Below are positions 1 through 9,395 of a stretch of DNA of 36,459 nucleotides, piece by piece. The notes beneath the pieces are model-generated. The model was not told where the DNA came from. It did no database searches and saw nothing but the letters and a program-made list of their open reading frames with translations. The position numbers were made by a program, and so were the translations under genes. The first letter of the stretch is position 1. Each line of letters starts with the position of its first letter. The DNA is from Candidatus Omnitrophota bacterium (GTDB taxonomy: Bacteria; Omnitrophota; Omnitrophia; Omnitrophales; Aquincolibacteriaceae). The stretch is taken from the NCBI GenBank assembly GCA_019052695.1, contig JAHQRI010000004.1, positions 2,169 through 38,627 on the forward strand, in the 5' to 3' direction.

Positions 1-456
1 CGTAATATCGTAATTATCGCTCGTCAGACCTTCAGGTGTGATCGTGTAACTACCCACGTTCTTTGCTCCTTGCGAATCCCCGCTGTAGCCCAACGTCCCG
101 CCCAGCACGCTTTCGTCTTCGCCCGTCGCAAAGCCACTATACGCAACTCCGTTTCCACCAGAATACGCGACCGCATCATAGGTCTTCGAATCAGCATTCG
201 CCGTAATCGTCAAACCCTTCTGCCCAATCGTCAGCGTACCATCGACGAACGTAATATCGTAATTATCGCTCGTCAGACCTTCAGGTGTGATCGTGTAACT
301 ACCCACGTTCTTTGCTCCTTGCGAATCCCCGCTGTAGCCCAACGTCCCGCCCAGCACGCTTTCGTCTTCGCCCGTCACAAAGCCACTATACGCAACTCCG
401 TTTCCACCAGAATACGCGACCGCATCATAGGTCTTCGAATCAGCATTCGCTGTAAT
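1..456. repeat. 249-bp tandem repeat encoding near-identical MBG modules
   Basis: The sequence from position 1 recurs from position 250, a period of 249 bp (83 codons). About 200 bp of each copy are nearly identical. I see only a couple of differences, for example GTCGCAAAG against GTCACAAAG near 127 and 376, which changes Ala to Val. Each copy encodes one MBG module of the adhesin. Such identity implies a recent duplication or ongoing homogenisation. The period is a multiple of three, so copy number could vary without breaking the frame. Confidence 0.93.
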
Positions 457-2376
457 CTTCAAAGCCTTCGGATTTACCGTCAAATCACCGTCCACATAAG
501 CGAGCTCGTACTTGCTAGTGTCCACGGTTCCGGAAGGATACGCCGTAATGGTCCATGGCGTTCCGGGAGCGTTTACATTGTAGTTCCCGGAAGTGCTCAA
601 CGTGGCATTCGTCGTGAGTGCAACGTCGCTGACCGTATCCCCCGGCTCAAGCGGGGTCACGGTGAACTTCGTACCATCAAGCGCAGTGCCATAAGTCAAT
701 GTTTGATCTTGCGCGGTAATGGTTACGATCTTCTTTATCGTAAAATCAACCGGAGTTTCCGTAGTCCCAACGTTGCCTGCATAATCCGCCACTTCAAATG
801 TCACGGAATGATTTCCAAGCGCCGTCACCGTCAGAGGATTGGTCGGATCCCATGTCGTACCATTAACCTCAGACGTTGCATTAACCCCGGCCCCTGGAAT
901 ATCGGTCGCGTCAGCAGTCACCTCCACGGGAGTAACATACCAAGTGGCGCCCAGTTGTGAACTCAGGGTACCCTTAGTAATAGCTGCCGTAACATCCGGT
1001 GCTACGGTATCGATATAAAATGCGCCTCCGTCGGGAAACGCGGCACTATCACTGGAATGAGCGACAAGATGTGTAGGAAGTGCCAAACCCTGTGTCGTCG
1101 CTACGTGAAAATAGTTATCGGTTCCATCCGGCACCGTGGAGATTGCCGAAAAAATCCAATCCCCGCCTGTATACACCGGCGTCCCAATATAAGATGTCGT
1201 CGGCTCATTAGATGTAGGGTTCTTGGTCCAATAGTACTTAAAACCCGTAGTCGGTGCGTGAAAAACACTCGCCCCAAGACCTAACAGAGCGCTGTTAAAA
1301 CTATGTCCGGTAATGCTCGCACCACCAAGCGCCGCCAAAATCGAGCTCGTCGCCGTTACCTGGACATTCCCATTGCTTGCATTAATGGTCGCTAAAGTTG
1401 CACTGCCTCCATTCGCCGTGATGGTCACATCCCCGCCGTTCGTATTGATCTCGGCACCGGGAGCCATAGTATAAGCACCAGCTGCCGTCGCAACATAGTC
1501 GGCCAAAGTCGTGTCGTTCGGGGAGAGCTTCCAATCCATGCGCACGGAATTATCGTTTGACGCGCCGTCAATGCTTTGGGTCGCATTTCCGGCCACCCAA
1601 TCATCCGCCGTGTGCGAAGAACCCGTGATGATCGGCTTATTCGCGAGCGAATTATCGATTTGGTGAATCGTAACATCCCCGTTCGTACTCTGAGAAATAT
1701 TGCCGGTCCCAATCGTCGTTAAGCTGATGTTCCCGCCATTGGTTTCAATAGGCGCATCAACGGAAATGTTTCCAGCCTTATTATCGAGCGTAATCTGTCC
1801 CAAGGGAGCCGTGTTGATCAAGCCGCCAAACCCGGCAAGACTCGCAACAGCAAGGTTCCCGTCGTTTTGGATCCAGATATTTCCGCTTGTCTTATTCTTC
1901 GCGGAAAGATTACTGACGTCTGTCGCCAAATTACCAGCGGAACCCAAGCCCGTCGCCGATTGCAGCACGGCATTATTGGCGATGATATTCAAATTGCCCG
2001 CGGTATTATTGTTGACGATGGCTCCGCCCGTAGACGTAACGTTGACATTCCCCAGCGTTTTCGTCAAACCATCCGTTACAAACGTCACATCATTTTTCGC
2101 TGTCAAATTAATGTTCCCATTCTTATCTCCAAGAACAGTGGGAGTGACCGTAGGGACTTTGGAATCTGTGACAGTTGTAACCGTAGCATTAAAAGTCAGA
2201 TATGGGTCGTGTGTATCTCCCTTATTATAAGCTTGCACGGGACTAGACGGGTTGACAAAATGCCAATCGGCATCGCCATTTATCAAATATGGGCAAAACG
2301 TAACACCTAAACCTATTTTTTGCAAGTTTATGGCTCTAGGGGGGATAGGACCCTCGTAGTGGCCACGGAGGATCAT
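1..2376 (-). CDS. Large repeat-rich adhesin (haemagglutinin/MBG type), C-terminal end outside window
   Basis: One minus-strand frame is open from 2382 to the left edge, about 790 codons, and continues beyond the window. The order of modules is: a Gly/Asn-rich beta-helix-like stretch (about 2300-1100) with phrases such as NGGNISLTTIGTGNIS and NGGDVTITANGG, as in filamentous-haemagglutinin passengers; an Ig-like segment (about 1020-740) containing VADYAGNVG; then three MBG-type modules (about 730-470, 455-215 and 206-1) with TYGTALDGT, KTYDAVAYSGG, YTITPEGLTSDNYDIT and VDGTLTI. Such proteins are exported adhesins. The odd point is the 5' end. An in-frame TAG lies at 2383-2385, and the only early ATG (2376) gives an N-terminus with no signal peptide and no two-partner-secretion domain. 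The gene is therefore probably 5'-truncated or frameshifted, or translation starts in an unrecognised way. Codons look normal across the frame. Confidence 0.8.
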   Translation of the reverse strand, partial: MILRGHYEGPIPPRAINLQKIGLGVTFCPYLINGDADWHFVNPSSPVQAYNKGDTHDPYLTFNATVTTVTDSKVPTVTPTVLGDKNGNINLTAKNDVTFVTDGLTKTLGNVNVTSTGGAIVNNNTAGNLNIIANNAVLQSATGLGSAGNLATDVSNLSAKNKTSGNIWIQNDGNLAVASLAGFGGLINTAPLGQITLDNKAGNISVDAPIETNGGNISLTTIGTGNISQSTNGDVTIHQIDNSLANKPIITGSSHTADDWVAGNATQSIDGASNDNSVRMDWKLSPNDTTLADYVATAAGAYTMAPGAEINTNGGDVTITANGGSATLATINASNGNVQVTATSSILAALGGASITGHSFNSALLGLGASVFHAPTTGFKYYWTKNPTSNEPTTSYIGTPVYTGGDWIFSAISTVPDGTDNYFHVATTQGLALPTHLVAHSSDSAAFPDGGAFYIDTVAPDVTAAITKGTLSSQLGATWYVTPVEVTADATDIPGAGVNATSEVNGTTWDPTNPLTVTALGNHSVTFEVADYAGNVGTTETPVDFTIKKIVTITAQDQTLTYGTALDGTKFTVTPLEPGDTVSDVALTTNATLSTSGNYNVNAPGTPWTITAYPSGTVDTSKYELAYVDGDLTVNPKALKITANADSKTYDAVAYSGGNGVAYSGFVTGEDESVLGGTLGYSGDSQGAKNVGSYTITPEGLTSDNYDITFVDGTLTIGQKGLTITANADSKTYDAVAYSGGNGVAYSGFATGEDESVLGGTLGYSGDSQGAKNVGSYTITPEGLTSDNYDIT

Positions 2377-2444
2377 TCCGACCTACATGCCCTTTTTTAA
2401 AGCTGATACATTCTGATCATTTTTGCTCTTTGACCAACTCCCCG

Positions 2445-2482
2445 AAAAAAAAAGAGCCCCCGGCGACATCGCCGATGGCCCT
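2445..2482 (-). terminator. Rho-independent terminator after the small secreted protein gene
   Basis: On the minus strand, AGGGCC-AT-CGGCGA-TG-TCGCCG-GG-GGCTCT forms a two-step GC-rich stem, immediately followed by a run of eight T. It sits 23 bp after the stop codon of the gene ending at 2506 and separates that gene from the adhesin fragment. Confidence 0.9.
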
Positions 2483-2505
2483 TTTCCCAAATGGCTTAAG
2501 ACGAA

Positions 2506-2796
2506 CTAGATCTTCCCGTCCCAGCGGCCGCCCTGACGATCGATCAACCCGTCCCAGCCCGACCAGAGACGGAAAATGCCGGTCAGTCCCAGAAGCGCGT
2601 GGGTCAAGTTCTTCTTGGTCTCCTGATCGTTCAGGTATTGCCCAATCCCCGGCCAAATGATCAGGGAGGCCAGGCCATAGCAAAGGCTTTTCCCCGTCAT
2701 CTTGCCGTGCGTCGCCGTGTTGACGGCGAACGCCGGCGCCGGCATTACCGAAAAAACCAACATCACAACAACGAGGATCGCGGCTATCTTTTTCAT
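2506..2796 (-). CDS. Small secreted hypothetical protein, 96 residues
   Basis: No family was recognised. The ATG at 2796 was chosen over upstream in-frame codons because GAAAGGAC lies 5-12 nt before it and the protein then begins with a clean signal peptide: MKKIAAILVVV, a hydrophobic core, and a likely cleavage after AFA. The mature part has two moderately hydrophobic stretches, SLCYGLASLIIWPGIGQYL and THALLGLTGIFRLWSGW, joined by a charged NDQETKK loop. It may therefore be a small membrane-associated protein rather than a soluble periplasmic one. It lies 121 bp downstream of the giant surface protein gene on the same strand and is followed by a strong terminator. A TATAAT-like box at 2864-2869 could give it its own promoter. 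Confidence 0.8.
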   Translation of the reverse strand: MKKIAAILVVVMLVFSVMPAPAFAVNTATHGKMTGKSLCYGLASLIIWPGIGQYLNDQETKKNLTHALLGLTGIFRLWSGWDGLIDRQGGRWDGKI

Positions 2797-2863
2797 CGTT
2801 TTGTCCTTTCGTTCAGGTTCTGGGGTTTCCAATAAAAAATCCTTCCCTCCCGCTTCCGGTCGG

Positions 2864-2869
2864 ATTATA
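2864..2869 (-). promoter_or_regulatory. Candidate -10 element for the small secreted protein gene
   Basis: TATAAT on the minus strand, about 67 nt upstream of the ATG at 2796. No convincing -35 hexamer is seen at 16-18 bp, so the call is weak. Confidence 0.3.
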
Positions 2870-2917
2870 ACTCGGGACGATCAAAAAAGAGAATCCTAAT
2901 TAAAAGCGGTCCCGTGA

Positions 2918-5900
2918 TCAAACGGCAGTCGCATTTTGTGCCCCTGAAATAGTCAGGGTCTTTGTCCCACTCTCCTGCACATTACCCGCCGCCTGGACCT
3001 TGAACTGGACGGTTACGGGCCCCGTCCCCGGGATCTGGCTGACGGCGAGCGGCACGGAGACTTTTAACTCTCCCGGCCCGCGATTGCCTAAATTCTGGGA
3101 ATAAAGTTCCTTGGCTCCGGTCGTCACTTTCAGCACGGCGCCGGTGACGGCATGGTTGATCCGGATTGTGGCGGAAACATTCACGGTCTCATGGGTCCCC
3201 CGCTTTGCGGTCCCCGGGTCGCATTTCAGGTCCCGGATCTCGACGTCCTTCAACCGCGGCGTTTGAAAGCTCACGTTCTTCGTCGCCGTTTTAAGAACGC
3301 TCCCGGAGGTCACGCCGGACAGGAGGGCGCTGGTGAGGTCGGCTGTATAATTGTGTCCGTCGGTCAAGTGGTTCAGGTCCACGGAGACGGGGGACACGAG
3401 CAGGCCGAGGTCCCGGTCCATGGAAATCGTGTTCGCCGTCGTATCCCGGAGGATGAGCCGGTGCTTCAGCGTTTTAAAGGACGAGGTGACATTCAGTTTC
3501 GCGCCGTGGGCCGTGATGTTCGTCACGGTCGCGCCGAGCCCGATATCGGTCGCGGCCGTCACGGCCGGGGCGGTGTTGAAAAAATCCTCCAGGGAAGCGG
3601 CCGCGTTCCCGGAACCGTCCGTCAGCACCGCCTTCAATTGATAGGAGGTCCCCGACACAAGACCGACCAGATCGAACGAAAAGGAAGTCTTGTTCGTTTG
3701 GGTGGGCGTTTGATAAGCGTACGAGGCGGCCGCCCGGGGCTTCAACTGGACGAACGCGGAGCAGGCCCTCGTGGAAGCGAAAAAAACCCTCGCCGTGCTT
3801 GCCGTCACCGGGCCTACATCGACCCCGTCAGCACTGAAAGCGGGCAAAATAGCCGGCAGTTTGATCTCAATGTTCTGCATCTTCGCCCCGGGAGCCAAAC
3901 TGAGGGGAGCCGAGGTGTACGTCGTGTAACCAGATTTCGAAACGGTCATGGTAAGCTGCGTGGAACTTCCTGAAGTTCCGAGAACGATCGTGAAGGTGCC
4001 CGGAGCGCCGGTCTGAACGCCGATATTGGACGGGGATCTCACCAAGGTCACCGTGGCGCCGGAAAGGGCCGCCTGGGTCGCCGCGTCCTTGACAACGCCG
4101 GAAATAAAGACGCGTCCGTCGGCAAGCGTGAAATCTAGCGGAAGGACCTGGCCGGCCGACAGGCTCGGGGTCGTCGCGGAAGCAGTGATGTGATTTTCTT
4201 TTTTCACACTCAGGGTCCATGCGCCGGGGTTGACCTCGAGCGTGTACCGTCCCGTCGCGTCGGTCATCGCGGCCGGCGTCGTCGCGGAACCGATGTGGAT
4301 CCCGGCCGCCGGAACGGCATTGCCCTGCGCGTCCTTGACAAGTCCCCCGATGATCGCGGTCGAAGGCTGCGTGACGACCATGAAGGGGCCCTTCTTCGCG
4401 GCGTTGGTGGTCCCCGCCGAACCCATAGCGTGGACCGCGTAGACGATGTAGTAATACGCGGTCCCGGGATTAAGGCCCGAAACGGTAATGCTGTGGCTCG
4501 TGGTTTCGGGATAATTATCGCCGGTGTGAATAGACGCCACGCTCGTCGTGGCATTCTGTCCGGTGAGATTGACCGTGGGCGTGGCACTGTAGAAAATGAT
4601 CGTCCGCGAATTGAACGACGTATTCCACGTGATCGTGATACTGTTCAGGGTGGAGGTCGCCGCGATATTCGTCACCTCGGGGGCCGAATAATCCAGAACG
4701 GGCGCGGGCGCGGGATTACTGCTTCCGATCAGACCCGAAATGCTCCGCGTCGCCGATCTCCATCGCGAAGAAATGCCGCTCGCCGCCGCGGAGGCGCCGC
4801 TTGAGACCGCCGATCCGACGGAGCTTGCGGCGCCGGAGGCCGCGTTATAAGCGGACGTGGCGTAACCATCCAGGGTGTTCAGGATACTGCTCACCTTCGA
4901 AGAGATCGCCTGAGCGCCGCTTTGAATATCGGAAAAACTGACCGGCGATCCCGTGGCAAAACTCGAAGGAGATACCGGCGGCAAATGACTGATCACGGTG
5001 TTGACGGTGCTTTCCGCCTGCCTTTCGGCGGCCGCCGCGACCTGGGTCGCCGTCTGGTACGCTTGCGATGCGGCTTGATCGGCCGCGGCTGCGGCCTGGG
5101 CGGCGGCCTCGGTCGCGGTCTGATAACCGGCCTGAGCCGTATCCACCGCCGCGTCCACCGCTTGGGATCCCGTGTCCTGGACGAATTCGATCGTCGCGGC
5201 CGCGGCCTCGTGGACGGCTTGTGAAGCGTCCGCCGCCGCACCCGACACCGCAACGGCCGCGTCGCCCACAAGATCCGTCGCTTTGACAAGCCCTTTCCCG
5301 GCGGTCCCGAGCGCGGTGTCCAGCGCGTCCCCCGCGGCACCGACCCCCTCAAGGAATTTTTGATAGACCGCCCCGCCGATCCGGCTGGTGAGGTCCCTTA
5401 ATTCCTTCACCGCGTCCTCAAACGGCTGGATGACGGGATCGAGCGTTTTCTTAGCTAATTTGAGCCCTTCGATCCCTTGGGCAATGACCGCGTCCCTTTC
5501 CTTGGCGACCTTTTCCTGGTCGGACTTGATCTTTTCGAGGACCGGTTTCGTATACGGCGCCACGAGATCGCCGATCTTGTCCTTGTATTTCGTGACCACG
5601 CTGTTGCATTTTTTCTTTAACACTTCGGATTTTTGTTTCGCGATGTCGTAATGCCGCTTGGCCTCGTCCCCGGCGGCGCTTGTCGCCAGATCGATCTCCT
5701 CGCCTATTTCCGTCAAGAGGAGGTCCACCTCCTCGATCACGGGGTCCAGTTCTTTCTTGATCCCGGCCGCGATCTTGTTCGCCTCCTCCGTGACCCCGTC
5801 GATCGCGCCCTGGTAAATAGCCGTGATCGTCCCCGTGAGGTCATAAAGCGAAGCCTTGCTCGCGTCCCGGAAGATCACGACCTTGGCCTTGACGGCATTG

Positions 5901-8900
5901 CCCTTTTCGATGACTTTGTTCTTGATCGCGTTGTAGGCGCTGACGTGGTCGGCCGGGATGCTGGATTCGATCTGACTGAAGATCGCCTTGACCCCGTCCA
6001 CCATCGCGATGATCCCGTTACAGACCGCATCAACGGCCGCGGCAATGGCCTTCTTGGCAAAAAGGACCGCTGCGTCCGCCGCGTCCTTCAGAGCGTTCAG
6101 GACCGTCTTGGCCTTCTCTTTCACTTCGTCGACCACGGCCTTCTCAATGGTCGCGTAAATACCTTTCACGACGCGGACCACGGCCACGACCTCCTTGACC
6201 CACGGTTCGGTCAACCGGGAAAGATTGTCGAGCGTCTTCTCGGCGTCCTCCCCCACCACTTTTGCTTCTTCCTTGGCGATGTCCCCGGCCGTCTCCGCGA
6301 GCTGGTCGGCAATGCGCATGCCCTCGGCGATCAATTCCCCCGCCGGACCTTTGAGCTTCATCACGCCGTTCTCGACCGTGATCGAAACCTCCTTTTCCTG
6401 GCCCGCCGCGGTGATCGTCCCCGAGCCCGTGATCCCGTCCCGGTCGATCCGTAACGTCACCCGATCCACCCCGATGCCGCACAGATTCACGGAGTCGCGG
6501 TAGGTCAGAAGGACCGTTTCACCGTCAAAGGAGAACGCGCCCCGGAGCGCGGTCCCGATCCCGAGGATCCCGGTAAAGCTCGCGGTCGCGTGGCCCCGGA
6601 TGGAAGAGGGCTCGACATCCAGGTCCGTCAACGCGAGGGAACAACGCGCCGCACCGCCCAAGTCCGCCCCGAACGCGGCCTTGCTGGCATGAAGTCTTTC
6701 TTTGGACACATCGAATTGGGCCAAGGTATCAACCGTGAGAAAAGCAAGCCGCGTCATCCCGGAAAGATCGACCTTCCCTGTCTTGAAGACCGTGCCGCTG
6801 ATCCTCTGACCCGAGAGGCCGGGGATCCCGACCTTCCCGGCGAAGCGGATCCCCTCGGTTTCTTTAGCGGGAAGCGTGAATTCCCCTTCCGCGACCGTGA
6901 ACGGACCGATCCCCAGGTCCCCGTTGACCGTCGTCTGAGAACTCGTTTGCGTGAAAACAAGGTCTCCAAGCGGGACCGTGATCACGTTCGCAATGCCGAT
7001 CTCGCCTTTCAGGTGCACACCATCGTTCTTGACGATGATCGTGGGCCCTGTGATCGGAAAGTGTTTGATCGCGAGACCCGCAACGTCCCCGCCGAGATCA
7101 CCCAGGATCTTCGCGGACTTGAGGTCGATCTTCACCGGAAGACTGATCTTTTCAAGATCAAGAAGCTGCTTGAGGCCGGGGGGCAGATAAAAATCACCGC
7201 TCCCGGTCAGGACCGAACCCGTGATCTTCCCTTTGAAGCCGCCGAGGGTCCAGACCGAAATGGCCAATTCCCCGTTCAATTCTATGTCCGGAGAGCGGGA
7301 ATCATACCGGTCGACCTTGATCAGAAAATTCTGGATGCCCGCCGAGATCTCGTCGGGGCCGATGGCCGAACCGGTCAACGGGACCTTCGCTTTGCCGGAA
7401 ACGCTCAGCACCTTGGCCTTGCCGTCGATCAACAGATCGCCTTTGACGGAGCCCGGGATCGTGACGAGGTCCAGGATCTTGATGCTCTGTTTCAGACCGG
7501 CGGAGAGCCGTCTTTGGGGAAGATCGATGGTGAACTTCGTATCGGCAAGACTGGCTTCGAAACCGTAGTCGGACAGGAACGCGCCGACCTTCGCGCTGAG
7601 CGTCATGATCCCGTTATACTGGATTTCGAAATCACCGTTGCCGACCTCCAGAACCGAGAAAAGGGTCGCGCTCCCCTTCCCGGAAAGGGATTTTTTCGTG
7701 ATCTCCGCCGCACCTTCCAATTCCACCTCGAGGGGCGGCTCGAACGGGATCGTCACGGTTCCGGAGCCGGAGACCGAAATGCCTTCCGGCGGGATCGCGG
7801 TCGCAAAACCGCCCCCTCCGGAAACGATCTCAAAGCTCACGGCGCCCACTTTCGGGACGCTGACGTCGATGATGATCCCGCCCTCGGCCTGGCAGGCAAA
7901 ACGCGTGGTCGCCACTTCAAAATCCGCCACTCCCTTGGCAAGCGAAACATCCGCGCGCACGACCGGGATCGTGACCTTCTCTTCAAATTTCCCCTTGAAC
8001 TTGACCTGGGTCTTGGAAAGGATGAGGTCAGTGATCTGCACGATCTTGCCGTAACCGATCACGCTGATGTACATCTCGCCTTCGATCCGGTCCTTATTCT
8101 TGTCCACTTTGATCTGCCCGGCAGCCGCGCCCAACGATATCTTGAATCCGTCGAACTTGATCTCCCCCTGCGCCAAATAGATCCCGGGGGTCTGCTGGAT
8201 GAACTTGCCCTTGATCTTGATCCCCGCAACGGTCAGCTCTTTGATCTCTTTGCCTGTTACGTTAATATCACTCGTGTCCTTGTCCTCCTCATCCCCGCCC
8301 ACCAGTCCAAAGTCGGGCCCGCCATCCTCATCCTCTTTCCCGCCGTTCTCTTGCACGTCTGAGGGTCCTTCTGTCTCGCTCTGGGTCCCGCCCGATTTGG
8401 TTGTCGCGGATTTTTTCGTTGTGGATTTGGATGTCGCGGCCTTGGTTGTCGCGGATTTCGTTGTCGTGGATTGGGCAGCTTTCGAAGAGGTCTGCGTCGC
8501 GGCAGCCGTCCCTTCGGATGTCACGGGATCGCCCGTTGTTTTTTTCTTTCCACCGACGCGGAAACTCTTGGTGGATTTATCTTTTAATTTCGCGCCCGCG
8601 TCCGCGATCTCCACCGAGACGGAATACGGTCCCTCTTCGGTTTTGTCGGCAAGGGCCCATTGGAACGCATTCCGCCCCTTGGTCAGTTTTTCGATCGTTT
8701 CGCTGAACTTCCGGGATGCTTTAGCCTTCTTCAGTTCCAAGGCCACGGCAAAAGGGCCGGCAACATCTTCCGAAGTTCGAACATCGACGAGGATCGTCAA
8801 GGGGACGCCGGAAGGGACGATGCCTTTTTGTTCGGACCCCAAAAGGATCCTTTCGATGTTGATCCTGGCCTTGCCGGGCTTCGCGGTTTGGGGGGATGTG

Positions 8901-9361
8901 CCGGTCTCCGTCTTTTCAGGCGGGAATGGTCTGGAAACCGTCTTCTTGTTCTCGCCCACACGGACGCTTTTTGTGGATCGGTCTTTGATTTTAAGTTCGC
9001 CGCCCGCGATCTCGACCGTCAAAAGATATAAGCCGTCCTCCGGTTTCCCGGCGAGATCCCATTTGAAAGAATTCGGTCCTTTATTTAATTTTTCAATCCC
9101 TTCTTTAAAGCTTTGTTTGTCCTTGCCTTTTTTGAGCGTCAAGAGAACTTCAAAAGGCCCTGCCACGTCCTCCGTCGCGTGTACCTCGACGAGCGCCGTC
9201 AGCGGGGTCCCTGAGGGAACGGTCCCCTTCGCCTCCGCTCCGAAACTGATCTTTTTGATATCGATCCTGGGCTTGGCGGGTTTTGTGACCGCCCCCACGT
9301 CGGGCCCGTGCACAAAAACGAGGGCTGTCAGCATGCAAAGAACAAAACGGACTTTTTTCAT
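2918..9361 (-). CDS. Giant secreted multidomain protein, 2147 residues
   Basis: The start ATG has GGAGG about 6 nt upstream, followed by a signal peptide (MKKVRFVLCMLTALVFVHG). Modules by residue: two homologous Ig-like repeats (about 31-137 and 164-273, sharing VPSG.PLT.LV and DVAGPF); a Thr/Ser/Lys linker turning acidic (280-365); a long beta-rich region of repeating Gly/Val/Ile strands (366-1010); a long helical, probably coiled-coil region rich in Lys, Glu and Ala (1010-1340); an Ala/Gln-rich helical tract (about 1357-1470); a Ser/Ala/Gly segment; a fibronectin-III-like domain (about 1555-1655); two CarboxypepD_reg-like beta-sandwiches (about 1663-1743 and 1747-1834); another FN3-like domain (about 1837-1937); and a CARDB-like C-terminus. 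There is no sorting signal or C-terminal membrane helix. It shares an operon with the secreted protein 34 bp upstream. The function is unknown; an extracellular scaffold or surface-layer role is inference. Confidence 0.9.
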   Translation of the reverse strand: MKKVRFVLCMLTALVFVHGPDVGAVTKPAKPRIDIKKISFGAEAKGTVPSGTPLTALVEVHATEDVAGPFEVLLTLKKGKDKQSFKEGIEKLNKGPNSFKWDLAGKPEDGLYLLTVEIAGGELKIKDRSTKSVRVGENKKTVSRPFPPEKTETGTSPQTAKPGKARINIERILLGSEQKGIVPSGVPLTILVDVRTSEDVAGPFAVALELKKAKASRKFSETIEKLTKGRNAFQWALADKTEEGPYSVSVEIADAGAKLKDKSTKSFRVGGKKKTTGDPVTSEGTAAATQTSSKAAQSTTTKSATTKAATSKSTTKKSATTKSGGTQSETEGPSDVQENGGKEDEDGGPDFGLVGGDEEDKDTSDINVTGKEIKELTVAGIKIKGKFIQQTPGIYLAQGEIKFDGFKISLGAAAGQIKVDKNKDRIEGEMYISVIGYGKIVQITDLILSKTQVKFKGKFEEKVTIPVVRADVSLAKGVADFEVATTRFACQAEGGIIIDVSVPKVGAVSFEIVSGGGGFATAIPPEGISVSGSGTVTIPFEPPLEVELEGAAEITKKSLSGKGSATLFSVLEVGNGDFEIQYNGIMTLSAKVGAFLSDYGFEASLADTKFTIDLPQRRLSAGLKQSIKILDLVTIPGSVKGDLLIDGKAKVLSVSGKAKVPLTGSAIGPDEISAGIQNFLIKVDRYDSRSPDIELNGELAISVWTLGGFKGKITGSVLTGSGDFYLPPGLKQLLDLEKISLPVKIDLKSAKILGDLGGDVAGLAIKHFPITGPTIIVKNDGVHLKGEIGIANVITVPLGDLVFTQTSSQTTVNGDLGIGPFTVAEGEFTLPAKETEGIRFAGKVGIPGLSGQRISGTVFKTGKVDLSGMTRLAFLTVDTLAQFDVSKERLHASKAAFGADLGGAARCSLALTDLDVEPSSIRGHATASFTGILGIGTALRGAFSFDGETVLLTYRDSVNLCGIGVDRVTLRIDRDGITGSGTITAAGQEKEVSITVENGVMKLKGPAGELIAEGMRIADQLAETAGDIAKEEAKVVGEDAEKTLDNLSRLTEPWVKEVVAVVRVVKGIYATIEKAVVDEVKEKAKTVLNALKDAADAAVLFAKKAIAAAVDAVCNGIIAMVDGVKAIFSQIESSIPADHVSAYNAIKNKVIEKGNAVKAKVVIFRDASKASLYDLTGTITAIYQGAIDGVTEEANKIAAGIKKELDPVIEEVDLLLTEIGEEIDLATSAAGDEAKRHYDIAKQKSEVLKKKCNSVVTKYKDKIGDLVAPYTKPVLEKIKSDQEKVAKERDAVIAQGIEGLKLAKKTLDPVIQPFEDAVKELRDLTSRIGGAVYQKFLEGVGAAGDALDTALGTAGKGLVKATDLVGDAAVAVSGAAADASQAVHEAAAATIEFVQDTGSQAVDAAVDTAQAGYQTATEAAAQAAAAADQAASQAYQTATQVAAAAERQAESTVNTVISHLPPVSPSSFATGSPVSFSDIQSGAQAISSKVSSILNTLDGYATSAYNAASGAASSVGSAVSSGASAAASGISSRWRSATRSISGLIGSSNPAPAPVLDYSAPEVTNIAATSTLNSITITWNTSFNSRTIIFYSATPTVNLTGQNATTSVASIHTGDNYPETTSHSITVSGLNPGTAYYYIVYAVHAMGSAGTTNAAKKGPFMVVTQPSTAIIGGLVKDAQGNAVPAAGIHIGSATTPAAMTDATGRYTLEVNPGAWTLSVKKENHITASATTPSLSAGQVLPLDFTLADGRVFISGVVKDAATQAALSGATVTLVRSPSNIGVQTGAPGTFTIVLGTSGSSTQLTMTVSKSGYTTYTSAPLSLAPGAKMQNIEIKLPAILPAFSADGVDVGPVTASTARVFFASTRACSAFVQLKPRAAASYAYQTPTQTNKTSFSFDLVGLVSGTSYQLKAVLTDGSGNAAASLEDFFNTAPAVTAATDIGLGATVTNITAHGAKLNVTSSFKTLKHRLILRDTTANTISMDRDLGLLVSPVSVDLNHLTDGHNYTADLTSALLSGVTSGSVLKTATKNVSFQTPRLKDVEIRDLKCDPGTAKRGTHETVNVSATIRINHAVTGAVLKVTTGAKELYSQNLGNRGPGELKVSVPLAVSQIPGTGPVTVQFKVQAAGNVQESGTKTLTISGAQNATAV

Positions 9362-9395
9362 GGGAGCCCTCCCGGGAAGAGATCTTTGTTCTGGT

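Noticed and set aside
1-456. Possible CRISPR array
   Set aside because: The repeat unit is 249 bp with no short repeat/spacer alternation and is translated as protein modules.
70-960. Plus-strand frame over the adhesin repeats
   Set aside because: The minus strand reads as recognisable MBG and Ig modules in one frame; the plus frame only mirrors the repeat.
6590-8362. Long plus-strand frame opposite the giant secreted protein gene
   Set aside because: It is antisense to an ORF with a signal peptide and coherent domains. Its translation is rich in Arg, Asp and Gly without domain pattern, as expected from the complement of GC-rich codons.
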